Part shown: positions 32,803 to 44,076 of the stretch, one piece after another
Position numbering within the stretch: the first letter of the stretch is position 1
How the letters are laid out: each line of letters opens with the position of its first letter
Source: Phialophora verrucosa
Lineage: Eukaryota > Ascomycota > Eurotiomycetes > Chaetothyriales > Herpotrichiellaceae
DNA length: 64,000 bases
Direction: 5' to 3'
NCBI GenBank assembly: GCA_002099365.1
Contig: MSED01000006.1
Coordinates: 806,001 to 870,000, forward strand
Notes under the pieces: model-generated
Databases searched by the model: none
Told to the model about the DNA's origin: nothing
The model's input: only the letters and a program-made list of their open reading frames with translations
Program-made: the position numbers and the translations under genes

Positions 32803-34335
32803 CCTGCTGAGAGAGGACCGGACGAGGACGATAGCATGCCGCTCCTAAGGACCTACCTATCGCGCATCAGGAGCCTTGTGTTCTCGAACAATGCGGGCTC
32901 CGCGAACCTCGGTCGTGAAAACTCCGTTCTAGTCATGGGAAACCCATCCGCGGACCTGGACAGCTTCATCTCAGCCGTGACCACATCCTACTTCTACAAC
33001 CTCAAGAGCAGCAACTCGAACCACGCAAAACAGAGGACCTATATCCCTATCCTGAATTTACCGTCCGTCAAAGCCGCCGAGCTATGGAGACTGCGACCTG
33101 AGTTCGGCGTCGCCATCCGCTTAGCACTGGGCGACGCAGCCGATGCCATCAATCAAGGAAAAGCAGGCGAGCAAGGAAAGACGCCCGTTCTGGAAGATCT
33201 GATCACCATCGCTGATATCAAAGCCAATCCAAGTTCGAGTCTATACCATCAATTCACTGAATCGTCGAATTCCGAATCTGGATCATCTCCATCTCCATCT
33301 AACAAGGACATCACCGAGAAACAACCCCTCTTCCTAGTCGATCACAACGCCCCCTCGATATCGGGCCTCTCTGACAAGCTCATCTCCACCCGCTTTACCG
33401 TCACCAGCTGTATCGACCACCACGTCGACGAGAAGTACGTCCCGAAAGACGCGACCCCACGGATCGTCACCACCGGGATAGGAAGCTGCACGAGCCTGGT
33501 GGTCAAGCACCTCCGCGACGAAGCAATCTGGCCGCCACCGCGGCGCACTTCCGAGACACCACCCTCCCAAGTGCAAGTCCAAGCACTGCAGCAGATCTCC
33601 AAACTCGCACTCGCCCCGATCCTAATCGACACCGCAAACCTCAAAGCCAGCGGGGACAAATGCTCCGACACAGACCGCGAGGTGGTGAGGTTCCTCGAAT
33701 CAGCCATCACCTCCACTCTCACCAGTTCCCCCGGTGTGCAACACGCGGCGGCATCCACTCGGCAGCAATGGCACCGCGACGCCTTCCACACGGCAATCTC
33801 GGCCGCGAAATCCAACTCCCTGGACTTGCTCTCCATGCAGGAGATCTTCGACCGCGACTATAAAGTCTGGACGGCACGGACTTCGACAGGTCGGGACGTG
33901 AATATCGGCATCGCGAGCCTTGTGCGCCCGCTGTCCTGGCTGGCCAAGCACGCGGGGGGTATTGAGGCGTTCCTCGCCGAGATCGAGACCTTCGCGCGCA
34001 GCAGCAGTCCAGATAGGGCCCCCCTGGGTGTGTTCGGCATGCTTACCCGCACGGGTGACGGGCGCAAAGAAGTTGTGGTCCTGGCGTTCGACGAGGCCGT
34101 CGTCAATGGCAGTGGCACCGACAGCGGCCTGGTCGACGAGTTTGAACGCCTCAGTAAGAGCGGTGAGATGCAGCTGCAGCTCCAGGCTTGGGAAGGGGAC
34201 GAAACGCTCGCACGGTCGCTTGGGCAGAAGTTCGGATGCACAGGAGGGGAGTGCAAGATCTGGTTTATGGGGGATACGAGCAAGAGTCGGAAACAGGTCG
34301 GGCCGCTGTTGAGGGAGGCTGTGCGTGCGATGTGA
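32788..34335 (+). CDS. Exopolyphosphatase, DHH/DHHA2 family (Ppx1 type)
   Basis: Manganese-dependent phosphoesterase that removes terminal phosphate from polyphosphate, probably cytosolic. Intronless, 515 aa, in the usual size range for fungal Ppx1 with insertions. DHH motifs: GNPSADLDSFISA (about 51-63), LVDHNAPS (about 184), CIDHHVDEKY (about 208, the DHH motif) and PILIDTANLK. A DHHA2 domain follows, ending KIWFMGDTSKSRKQVGP. A second in-frame Met (32836) is a possible start. The loop at 33255-33330 is Ser/Pro-rich and likely disordered. Confidence 0.92.
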   Translation: MSEHHPAERGPDEDDSMPLLRTYLSRIRSLVFSNNAGSANLGRENSVLVMGNPSADLDSFISAVTTSYFYNLKSSNSNHAKQRTYIPILNLPSVKAAELWRLRPEFGVAIRLALGDAADAINQGKAGEQGKTPVLEDLITIADIKANPSSSLYHQFTESSNSESGSSPSPSNKDITEKQPLFLVDHNAPSISGLSDKLISTRFTVTSCIDHHVDEKYVPKDATPRIVTTGIGSCTSLVVKHLRDEAIWPPPRRTSETPPSQVQVQALQQISKLALAPILIDTANLKASGDKCSDTDREVVRFLESAITSTLTSSPGVQHAAASTRQQWHRDAFHTAISAAKSNSLDLLSMQEIFDRDYKVWTARTSTGRDVNIGIASLVRPLSWLAKHAGGIEAFLAEIETFARSSSPDRAPLGVFGMLTRTGDGRKEVVVLAFDEAVVNGSGTDSGLVDEFERLSKSGEMQLQLQAWEGDETLARSLGQKFGCTGGECKIWFMGDTSKSRKQVGPLLREAVRAM

Positions 34336-34508
34336 GAGGCTTTACAGTGTTGGACGATGTAATGCAGTGATACTAGTCATCTGCGCAATGACATGACACG
34401 ATAGGACCGAGGATTGAATGTAAAGGTCGAAAAACATCCCTATCTATTCCTCGTCAGGTGTCTCGCGAGCTAATAACGCCGTAATAGCCTCAGTTTGCAG
34501 TATTGATC

Positions 34509-36014
34509 CTACAACCTTTCAACCCTCTCAGCCAAGCCATGTTCTACAATATCCTCGGCCACGCCGTCGGGCGTAGCAACGCCGCTCTCGCTCTCCCGAA
34601 GCTTCTCCATCTGATCGTCTAAGCGGCCGTAGGCCTTGGGATTCTTCTTCGCCTCGCCCCCGCCTACGCTCTTCATTTGGTAGCCTCTCACCCGCGGTCC
34701 TTGGCCGGTTTGCCTGGGCATTTCGGACTCGTACGACCGGCCGAACGTATCGATATCGGCCGAGAAAGTTCCGCGCGCGATGCTCGCCCGGATGGAGAAG
34801 AAGAACGCGTCAATGATGCTGAAATTGTGGATCTGAAGGAGAGTCCAGGCCAGCATCTCGTTGGCTTGAAGGAGGTGGTGGACGTAGGCGCGGTGGTGCC
34901 GCGTGCACGTATAGCAGGTACAGTTCTGGGTCAGCGGGGAGAGATCTGTGGCATGGGTTGTGGACCACAGGTCAATGCCCAGGGGCATGTGCTTGTGCCT
35001 GGACGTGTTGATGTCGGCCCCTTCTTGGCCACCGGGGAAAGTGAACGAGAGGGCGATGCCGGATTCGGAGAATTGGGTCACGAAAGGGACCGTCAGAAGG
35101 TCGACTCCGGCGTGAATGGCCGCGAGGACGGCGTGCGGTGTTTGCGGATCGAGAAGGCATAATGTTGGCATGTCACGCAGGACCTCTGGCAAGCCTAGCA
35201 CCGTCGACGGCGAGTAGATGCACAGGCCTGAGATCTGAGATCTGTACTCGACGCTTAGGTCGGAGAGATACAACGACATCAGCTCGGTCTCGACATGAGG
35301 GACCGAGGCGAAGAATGGTAACTGCTGGGAGTCTTCTCCATCTCCTCCCTCTTTGTCTGCCGCGAAATTTTGCAGCCAGGCATGTGTCCTGTCGGCACTT
35401 TTCTCCATTCTCTTCACACTGGCGTTCTCCGCGCTGATCAAGTCGGCGATGCTTATCGAGATATCAGGGCGTAGGGTCTTGATTGCCTCGTGGTACTTTT
35501 CCACGTCCAAATACCTGAAGCCCACGGAGGTTGAAATGGCGATCGACGAGTTCGTATTGTGCGCCGGACAAGGAATGTAGGGGACTCGCCTGGGGCCTAG
35601 GATCGACAGGCATGGCTCCGGCAAGCCGATGTACCGTCGTAGACGCGACTCTTGCCCGGTACATGGCGTGTGGTAGACGGGCGCATTCGATTTCTCGATA
35701 ACTGTTCATCCACCAACTGTAAGCCGCGTAAGTCAGCAGGCCAGCAGGACGCTGAAGAGGGAGGACGTACAGTCTTCCAAAGGCACGTAGACGGCCGAGA
35801 TCCTAGTGTGTTTCTGTACATTGTCATGCGACAAGTGAGGTATTATACCTCGAGAAGTTGGGACGACATAGTGTGGTGTTGAGGTCGGGGTTCGGCCATG
35901 CAAGGTCAACTGGCCTAACCTGGCTGCGGATTCCGAGTTTGGGGCATGCTGAAGGACGAATCTCAGCATCTCGTCCGGGACGTCAACGAGCGGCGCGTCG
36001 TTTACTGAATCCAT
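34509..36014 (-). CDS. Queuine tRNA-ribosyltransferase accessory subunit 2
   Basis: Non-catalytic partner of the eukaryotic TGT complex that places queuine at G34 of His, Asn, Asp and Tyr tRNAs. Exons 36014-35771 and 35701-34509 give 478 aa. The intron join produces VPLEDFIEKSNAPVYHTPC, which is family-like and confirms the phase. Zn-binding region near residue 350: TQNCTCYTCTRHHRAYVHH, followed by LLQANEMLAW and the ligand His of LQIHN. The catalytic Asp of the true transferase is not expected in this subunit. The C-terminal 70 residues are charged and low-complexity. If functional, the organism salvages queuine from its surroundings. Confidence 0.92.
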
Positions 36015-36552
36015 GGTGCCATTGCTAATGGCGCTGTGGCCGATATTTGCTGAAGTCGTGGTCTGAAGGAAGCGCCGCGCAGGAGACACTCCACCGTACA
36101 AAGGAGTGAGAGTATAGGAATTTTGGAAAGGATGTTTTCCACCAACATCTACTTACATTCACGACGTGATAAGAAAGATGAGTCTCTGGGTTAGCTCATT
36201 GCGGCCATTTCAGCTAACCACTGGTTCAAGGCCTCCAAAGTCCGAGATGCCCAGTCGAAGGTTTGAGGACGATAGACGATTCTAATCGAGAAGCATGGGT
36301 TTGCCACACGCGTGATGGTTCTATTACGATGGCAGGGTAGGCAGGTTGTGTGCCTTCTAGCTGGACGAGTCGGCATTGGTGCCGAGCAGGTAGGAAGAGC
36401 ACATATCAAGACGGCATGCGCTTAGCATAACTTAGATCCTTTAAATATTTAATGATGGCGGACTATCTCCTGACCGTACCCAGACACCTTGTCTGCGATC
36501 TGTTGATAGAGACAGGCTTCGGGCTCTTGGTGGTCCAACTTGTACAGCATTC
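36015..36552. other. Intergenic, nothing recognised
   Basis: 538 bases between the queuine-transferase gene and the 3' end of the aldehyde dehydrogenase. Only short unsupported frames. Confidence 0.5.
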
Positions 36553-38054
36553 TCAAAGGCTCTTCTGGAGGAACAAGCTCTGGACATTGCAGAACGCCTT
36601 CAGGCCGCTGGTGCCCCATTCGAAGCCAATCCCGCTCTCTTTATGTCCACCAAACGGCGCGACAGGATCGAGTCCAATGTGCGTATTGACCCAGACGCTT
36701 CCAGCCTCCAGCCGGCTGGCGATTCGCGCCGCCTGGTCCAGATCCGTGGACCAAACACTGGCGCCCAGGCCCATCTTGGTGTTGTTTGCGCGCTCGATGA
36801 CATCCTCCTCATCCTTCCAGGTCAACATGGGCACGATCGGCCCGAATGGTTCTTCGACGACGATCCGCGAAGACTCTGGGGGCCGGTCGATGATGGTGGG
36901 CTCAAGGAAGTAGCCTGGCTTCCCGAAATCCGTTTGTCCTCCGACCGCGACGTGCCACTTTTCCCTGTCGATGTCGGCGAAGAATGTCTTGACCTTCTCG
37001 AACTGCATTTCATTTTGGACGGGGCCCAGGTCGGTGTCCGGTGCGTTGCCCTCGGCGACCTTCATCATTTTGACGGCCTTGACGGACTCGGCGAGGAATT
37101 GGTCGTAGATCGATTCGTGGACGTAGATCCGTTTGATCGCGAGGCAGACCTGGCCCGTGTTGGCAAAGGCGAGTGACATGACCTGCTTCGCTGCAGCGGG
37201 GATGTCGACGTCGGGACATATGATGGCCGGGTCATTGCCCCCGAGCTCCAGAGTCACTCGCTTGAGCGTCTTCGAGGCAGATTCCATCACTTTCTTCCCC
37301 GTGAAGCTCGACCCGGTGAATGAGATCTTGTCCGGCCCGGGATGGGCAGTCAGCATAGGGCCAAGGTCGTCACCACCACTGAGTGCCTGCACAACACCGG
37401 GAGGGAAGAATCTCTGAGCCAACTCGACGATTTTGAGATCGCAGTAAGGTGTATATGGGCTGGGTTTGATAATGATGGGGTTCCCGGTGAGCACCGAGGG
37501 ACCAATTTTTCCACACGCGAGGAAGAAGGGAAAGTTCCAGGGCACGATTCCGACCACAACCCCCAAGGGGGTGTATCGTGTAATGACCTTTCTCTTCTCG
37601 TCCTCCTTGACGACCTCCTGATTGAGCTCCATCTTTGCAAAAGTCCGTAGCCACCTGATCCCATCGGCCACTTCACCACTGGCGAATGTTGCCTATGACA
37701 AAATTTAGTTCAAAAGGATTCCCCTGGGGGGCGTGGGGTGTCTTTTACGGGTTTGCCATTCTCCTTCGTAAGTAGTTTGGCAAAGTCGGCGGCAGATTCT
37801 TCGAGGGCATCAGCAAATGCCAACACAGCACTTCGTCGTTCGGCCCAAGTCGTCTTGCTCCAGAGCTTGAAGGCATCTTTAGCTGCTTTTACGGCACTGT
37901 CCACATCGTCCGCTGTAGCCACGGGAACTTCAGCGTTCGGCTGTCCCGTTGCTGGGTTGATATTGTGGCGTGTCTCTCTGGTCCCGGTCTGCTTCCCATT
38001 GATGGTATTGAGGTAAGTTGAGAGGACATCGAAAGAAGGGCCAGCAGAACCCAT
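36553..38054 (-). CDS. NAD(P)+-dependent aldehyde dehydrogenase
   Basis: Oxidises an aldehyde to the acid. Exons 38054-37749 and 37692-36553 (GTAAAA...TAG intron of 56 nt) give 481 aa, a standard ALDH length. Motifs: PWNFPFFLACGKI, SFTGSSFTGKKV, the general base Glu in TLELGGNDP, the catalytic Cys in NTGQVCLAIKR, and EPFGPIVPML and APFGGHKESG near the C-terminus. The substrate is not readable. It is followed upstream on the same strand by a Zn2Cys6 regulator. Confidence 0.94.
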
Positions 38055-38932
38055 GGTTACTCGATTTTTGGTGGTTTAGTAGTCTATGTAAGGGCGCGAT
38101 TCGACCGCCTGATGATGCAGACTTTCGCTGTTGGATATATATCGTACGTATGGAGTACAAATCGAATGTCAAAGTCAATGGTCATCGTTTGTTTATCCAT
38201 TTTCCACATCGCACGGCATGTTGTCTCAGATTCCAAGACGTGTGATCCTTCTGGAATTTACTGTGCCCCAAACTATCGGCTCGCAGACATTTCTCTTTTT
38301 GATATGAAGGTTTCTCGTCTCAGAGGTCTCATGGCAGACCAGATTTTGGCTGATCTAGACCACCTCGCAAGGCTGAGCAGCGAATTCCGGCAAACATCTC
38401 TCAATACCGGAGTCATAGGCGGACGAAGCATGCCTAAACAGGTATAAAACGCGCAAATTCTTTATGCCCTGCCGCCTAGCCGGGGTTAGCCGAAGGAACA
38501 CTGCCGTGGACTCGTACGCAATGTAGCTGGCCGACTAAGGAGTGATGCCCAGTGGATTACATGTCACAAGTTTCTCTGAATGATGCGCCGAAAATCACCA
38601 ATTTTGCTCCAATGCATTATGGGCCACCTCTGTTATACCAATGGTGTTCTCGTAGCTCTGGGTTTTGCCAACCGAGAGGCAAGGCCCATGTTCAAAACGA
38701 AGGTCTAAGAGGACACTTGGTCAAAATTCCTTTCTCGGCTTGTCCTTTACAAAGCTTGTTTAGAGAGGAAACCTAGCACAGCGTTACTTGGGCCTTGTTG
38801 AGGAGTCAAAGGTGGAGCATTCGCTTTCCGCGATGTATACTACTGGGAAAGCAATCGCGGAGTTATCACTCTCGAGCTGGAACGTTTGGTGTGCACGGAA
38901 AAAGCCAGAACCGAAGATCACAGCGACAGCAT
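38055..38932. other. Intergenic, ALDH promoter side
   Basis: 878 bases between the aldehyde dehydrogenase start and the last exon of the ARCA-like regulator. No gene is recognised. Confidence 0.5.
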
Positions 38933-41092
38933 TTACTCGAGTCGCCAGTCCTCCACCAACTGCTCTCTGATCACTTTCGAGGGCCATCCATGTGTGGCCT
39001 CGACGAAACTCAACAAGTCAAGAATTGCTCTCCGCTCAGCAGCTCGCGTGAACCAGCCGCCGCCTGGTGATTGTCTTAGCTATATCTCGTGGGAAGCGTG
39101 GAAAGTCAAGAGCTAATCAAGAATGGACTTACAAAGCAACATAAGCGGGCAGACAGTGAATCCTGTCGTCGGGACTTGACTGCACACGGCAATACCGCAT
39201 ACCATTCTCGCGTCATGGAGAATGGAGGCCTGAATGTCAATCAGCTATTGGCCGAACCGTGAGCAACGCGACATCAACTGACTTTCATCCGCTTGTGAGC
39301 CCGCGTATGATCTAGGCCGGCTTGCGGAAGGGGTATTGCGGGGTCACACATGGCCAACAAGAGTTTCGCGATGTGGTAGTACTGCATTCCTGTGGCTACC
39401 CAGTGACTCAGCGGATAGCTGGGCAATTGAACGGAGGTTTCGTACCGTGCCAAGGGGAGAGTAGATAGACCTGGGGCCATGGTCTATCTTGGTCCAAATC
39501 TGAATCACCCTCAAAATAAGCCGAAAAGGTGCTCGGCTTGGTAGACTTCCAAGTCTCGACGTAGCTATTCAGAAGTGCCCAGGTGGAGGGAGTCTTCGGC
39601 TGATCTGAGAAACAATAAGTGAGCACCCCAAGCGTCACGAAGACGATTCGATTAGCCCAGACGTCGTCTGGACTGTCTTCGGAAGCGGCAATGTAATTCT
39701 GCTTGAAAAAGTCGACTCGTGGCGTCTGGCGTGTGAAGAGTGACATGTACACATCTTGTCGAATGAACTGCCAGAAGGCTGCCTCGCTCAATCCTCCAAG
39801 GCTTGCAAAGCTGCACGAATTGAACAGTGCTGACACTCCCTTGAGATGATGGCCATTGTCTTTGCCGCTGAGAAGAACTGGACACACGAAAAGATCAGAC
39901 GACGAAGAACTGCTTGAGCCGTGCGAGATCTGGCCTACCGCTCATTTCCTCAAATTTACGCAAGATCACCACAGTGGCTAAAACCTCCTCGTTGGTGGCG
40001 GACTGCTCGTCGTCCATCAGGGGGATGAGCATGTTCACGCACCTCCCGTGGTAAAGCTCCGGGGTTCCGATGCCATCCTCTAAGAGCAGAGAATTCCCTA
40101 GCAGTCGGTTGTAGTGTAAAGACGAGAAAGCCAATACCGCATTCATCAGCAGATCACTGCTTAATGCCTTCTCCGGGACCATGAGCTGAAACCTCCGGCT
40201 GGAGTCTGTCACGTCAAACTGTGCCGGCAAGGTTCAGCCCACTGATGATAGACTCCAGTAAACGATGAGATCAACGTACCCATGGGGCAAGATTGGTAAC
40301 GTAATGTTGCAGCAGTACGGCTTCGGTAGGGTTTTTCAATCGCGAAGCCCGGTCTATTGTCTGCAGCGGGCTGCAGCTGAACGTCTGCTGGTCGCGTATC
40401 AAGTCTCCTTGTGGCGGTACTGGGAGAATATCGTCTGGAAAGTCCTTGCTTGTGACGGTCGGTATAGTAAAAGGAGATAAATCATGGATGTCGGGAATTT
40501 TTCCAGATTTGGTGGGCGATATCGATATCAGATCGGACCCCTCTAGGCGATTTGGGGCCAGGGCGTATTCGCTGTCGTTCTCTGCTGCTGTCATCTGGTC
40601 ATGCTCATGACCACCCACATGGCTAGTCGAATCTTCAAGCTCGACGAGCATTTCTTCATCGTCCACTTCAGCTACTGTCTGACTGGGGGTAGCGCCGGAA
40701 CAAGGGATCTCAGCAACGAAGGTAACTGGAAGATCAGTCAATATCCAGAGTCATCATGTAGGAGTGACAAACTTCTATTGGGGATGTCGACCCATGCCTG
40801 TTCTTTTCCTGCCAGCCTCTCCGGTCGCCATGGCTTGCTTCCCTGCCAAAGCGATATTGGAGATACCTGAATACACCGGCGGCCTGATTCATTGCATTTC
40901 CGACACAGTGGTAGATTTTTGTCACCTGTGATCATACGGTCAGTGCGTAACAAGGCCCGGCGGCGTCTCCTCCCTCAAGCTTACACTTGATATGTCTGCT
41001 ACGACAGGTTTCGCTGTCCAGGTCAGTGCTTTGCGGGAGTTGAAAAGCTCCAGGGCCTCTTACCATGGTCGTAGCGATCTTACTGCTTTCAT
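38933..41092 (-). CDS. Zn2Cys6 transcription factor, ARCA-like, nine exons
   Basis: Regulator of 567 aa. Exons 41092-41064, 41013-40985, 40925-40773, 40725-40280, 40218-39939, 39877-39446, 39389-39283, 39229-39133, 39063-38933; the sum is a multiple of three. The zinc cluster Cys10, 13, 20, 27, 30, 37 is assembled from three exons. Exon 2 is only 29 nt, and the tiny exons are supported because they give C-E-T-C...IKCDKNLPLCRKC. Fungal_trans_2 body: LLQHYVTNLAPWFDVTDSS, LLMNAVLAFSSLHYNR, LLSPWHGMQYYHIAKLLL, and the end ILDLLSFVEATHGWPSKVI. Intron 3 uses GTTTGT and intron 7 GTCAGT, weaker donors. Standard ORF finding would miss both ends of this gene. The name refers to similarity with ARCA-type regulators; the target is unknown. 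Confidence 0.85.
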
Positions 41093-42517
41093 TTCGCGGG
41101 CTTCAGAGCAGTTCAACGGAGGATCAAGCCCTTCTGGGGGTTACGGAGCCTGCAACAAGCGAAGCTCCCTCACGGGGAGTCGAAAAGCCTTGCTCCGGGC
41201 AACTTCGAGGATAGCGGAACTGCCTGACAGACAGTATCGATGTCTACAATGGGAAAACACCTAAATTGTGGCTAGGGTGCGGTTCTGGACGGAGTGAGTC
41301 GAAAGAGCTTTCCGCAACGAAAGCAGGGAGTGCGTCGACTCCCGTAAAATGCACTTCTTAGAGGGCGGCGGAGAGGGCTCCACTACATAAGTACCCCCAT
41401 AGAGTTTACTGCCTTAGCGAGCTCGACTTTGCGGGGTGCAGGTGTCTCTCGCACTGTTTTCCGCCTCCAGTGAACCCATCCTCCCCGGAGTGTTGTGGCC
41501 AGGTACCCCGTACCGCGGACCATTGTGCCCCGCAGTTCATGCGCCGTACAAATCATCTGCATTTTGGCGAAGAAGATACTGTCCTTGCCAGCTTGGCCTG
41601 TGACATCTACTCGACATGATTTGTACCGCGCTCCTGGTCGCCATCTGTCAGAAATTGAGGTGGTTGATTGCTGTTGAACCCTAAGTTGTCTCACACAGGT
41701 CAGCTCAGTGAAAAGGCCATGATGGTCTTTGGGGGGTATCCGACAATATATAACTGTCGCATCCCCATGCTGAGGTATCGCCTCGGGGGTTCAAAGCTGT
41801 TCTGTTGTCGCAGCGCAAAAGCCTCGCTGACTACCGGTCCTTGTATCAAACAGGAGATTCGGGCAACCTGATAACGAGGGCTTTTCACGTACAGTAAAGG
41901 GCCTCTTCCCATCAATCTCCGCGGCGACATGGGCATCAACGACATCTCCAACACGACATTGGGGCGACTAAAAGCCATCGCTCCAAGTCCCCATCTAATA
42001 CTGCTATCTGTTTTATTGCCACCCATTTACCAAAGGTGAGTGTCTGTTACAACACTCAGTCCTGGAGTGCAGGCCAGGTGAGGGTTAACCCACTTGGTAA
42101 AAGGTGCCTGGTTCGCTCGGCACCGATTTGGCAAATTTTGCGACGTATTGTCGATCTTCTGTGTTGGCTTGCCGCGCGGGCTTGCACGCCTGTTTTCCTT
42201 GATGCTGGGCTGAAGACCATTCGAACCCCACCCCGTCCTCTAAGTCTGGAAATCAACCCGGCCACCATTTTCGGTTGGATGTAAAGTCACGGAGAAATGG
42301 AGAGCATCGACTGTACCGCGTGCTTCCCGGTTTGTCGCGCGCGACAAGCCGTGTCTGGAAACTGCTTTGTTGCTGATCTGTGTTGACATGAAATATAAGT
42401 TCGCCTGGTCGTCTTCGACGCTCCAGGTCGCAAGGCCGACTCATTTCCATCTGCTGGACCTTGTGGGCATAGTGATACTTCAACATTCGTGTCAACCTGA
42501 TCCAATCTCCAGTAGAA
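41093..42517. other. Gene-poor region, 1.4 kb
   Basis: Lies between the divergent starts of the ARCA-like regulator and the ABM-like protein. Frames of 60-108 codons exist on both strands (for example 41700-42026, minus strand) but show no motif, no signal peptide and no convincing splice sites. Confidence 0.45.
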
Positions 42518-43363
42518 ATGGCCCCCGCTCACGCATTTATTGCCGATATCTACTCGGACGCCGGATCTGGGCAGGAAGCTGTTCGTGTTCTACCAGAGTC
42601 CCGCCCGGGTATGTGTCTGTTGACGCTTGCTACAGGTCTTGGAAGCCATTCGTGGCGTCAACAAGCACGTCGGACCCAATGAGCCCTGGGCCAGCATTTA
42701 CTACTGGTACATCCCCGAGGATCCAGCAGACGGCACGGTTATTGGTCTGGAAGAGTGCGTGACATCTCTAAGAAATTGACTGCGCCGATACCTCTGCTCA
42801 CGATCGATCGCTCGTTCTTTCAGATATGAAACCGAAAAGCACCACATTGAGGGTCACAATACCAGTAAACCGTTCCTGCACCTCGTTGACACCATCGGGA
42901 CCGCTTCTTCTCAGGAGAAGAAATTGCACCTCGAGAATCTCCACCTCTACGGCGGCTTCACCGAGCGGCAAGAGCCTACCAAAGCTGGTGTTGTTTACGT
43001 TGAGCGCTTCACTATCAAGCCTGGCCATTTTGAAGGCGCTCTATCGGCATTCAAGAACTGTGCTGCCCACGTTGAGAAAGGTAGGATTGTGCATTCTGAA
43101 AAAATGGCATCAGGCTCGACTGACCATTGTCGCGCACTCTCTCTCAAGCCGAACCGAACACACACTCATGGGCCATTTTCAAGAGCCGAGAACATGACGA
43201 CACCCTAGTGGTTTTCGAACGATATGCGAGCAAGGCGGATCTCAGTCAGCACCAAAACTCGAAGCATCGCAAGGATCTCGAGGGCCAAGTATCGTCAATC
43301 ATCGCTGGGCAAAGCGCGAAAAGCTACAAGGAAGCGGATATTGGCTTTATGAAGCGACACTAA
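42518..43363 (+). CDS. Tandem dimeric alpha/beta-barrel (ABM-like) protein
   Basis: Small soluble protein with two ferredoxin-like barrel units, like antibiotic-biosynthesis-monooxygenase (ABM) proteins. Unit 1: HAFIADIYSDAG...EPWASIYYWYIPED...EEYETEKHH. Unit 2: VVYVERFTIKPGHFEGAL...PNTHSWAIFKSREHD...VVFERYASKADLSQH. Exons 42518 to about 42586, 42636-42754, 42824-43080, 43149-43363 give about 219 aa. The first donor is ambiguous. Phase requires a weak GTTCTA (42587) or GTTCGT (42581) donor, because the consensus GTATGT at about 42610 shifts the frame into a stop. The last three exons are firm. Enzymatic role unknown; the neighbour is a hydroxyacid dehydrogenase. Confidence 0.7.
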
Positions 43364-44076
43364 GTAGCTTCGAGAACAATTCCATCGACACTTCCAAGAA
43401 AGTGTCTGAGACAGCCTGCTAGCACCCTAGTAATGAAAAAGCATTCTTGTGATTCCGTGGGCTTGATCTCCTTTATTTCGACAGTTTTGCGATTTCAGTG
43501 GCACAGTGTACCAGAGGAGACGACAACCGGTGATGGTGTCCTCTGGCAACCTTCAAGCCGAGCCCCTTTCCACGTAGTACCTTTGGAAGATCTGAGTCTT
43601 TGCCGTCAAAAGCGTGCTGTATGAGCTCAACATCTGTTTCTGGCAGCAAAACCGACTGGGTGGGAGGCGATTGGACCACTAGCAAACGGGATACTTTGAA
43701 TGTAATGCACCCTGCCCGTGCATAGCCTATTCAAGCATGTTTTCCTTGCCTGACAGCAGGGGAACATGGGGATCTGACGGGCTCGAGCCCGGACATTGAA
43801 ATTTTTGTCACTTGCCTAGGTGGAACAACCCACACCGGGGCAATGGTAGAGCTGACTAGGGAAATTTGTGCGAGGGTCCGGGTTCACTGCTCCTTTAAAT
43901 GCAAACTAGTGACCACTTTCCAGAGACCGTTGGGTGTCTTCACACATAGAATCTATTTCAGCTCTGTACCTTTGAGCAAGGCCAGCGTGTTGCACCTGGG
44001 GACCTACTCTCTCTGTTTCACTCCGTTTCTCCATTGTGTCGCAAGACTCCTGGCCTATCACATTTCAGTCAGCACC
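43364..44076. other. Spacer before the hydroxyacid dehydrogenase
   Basis: 713 bases between two plus-strand genes. An open frame upstream of the ATG at 44077 reaches back to 43843, but its residues are not family-like, so it is read as leader sequence. Confidence 0.45.

Noticed and set aside
42600..42640. Consensus GTATGT donor as the end of exon 1 of the ABM-like gene
   Set aside because: It leaves the next exon in a frame with an early stop; only a phase-0 donor upstream keeps the domain intact.
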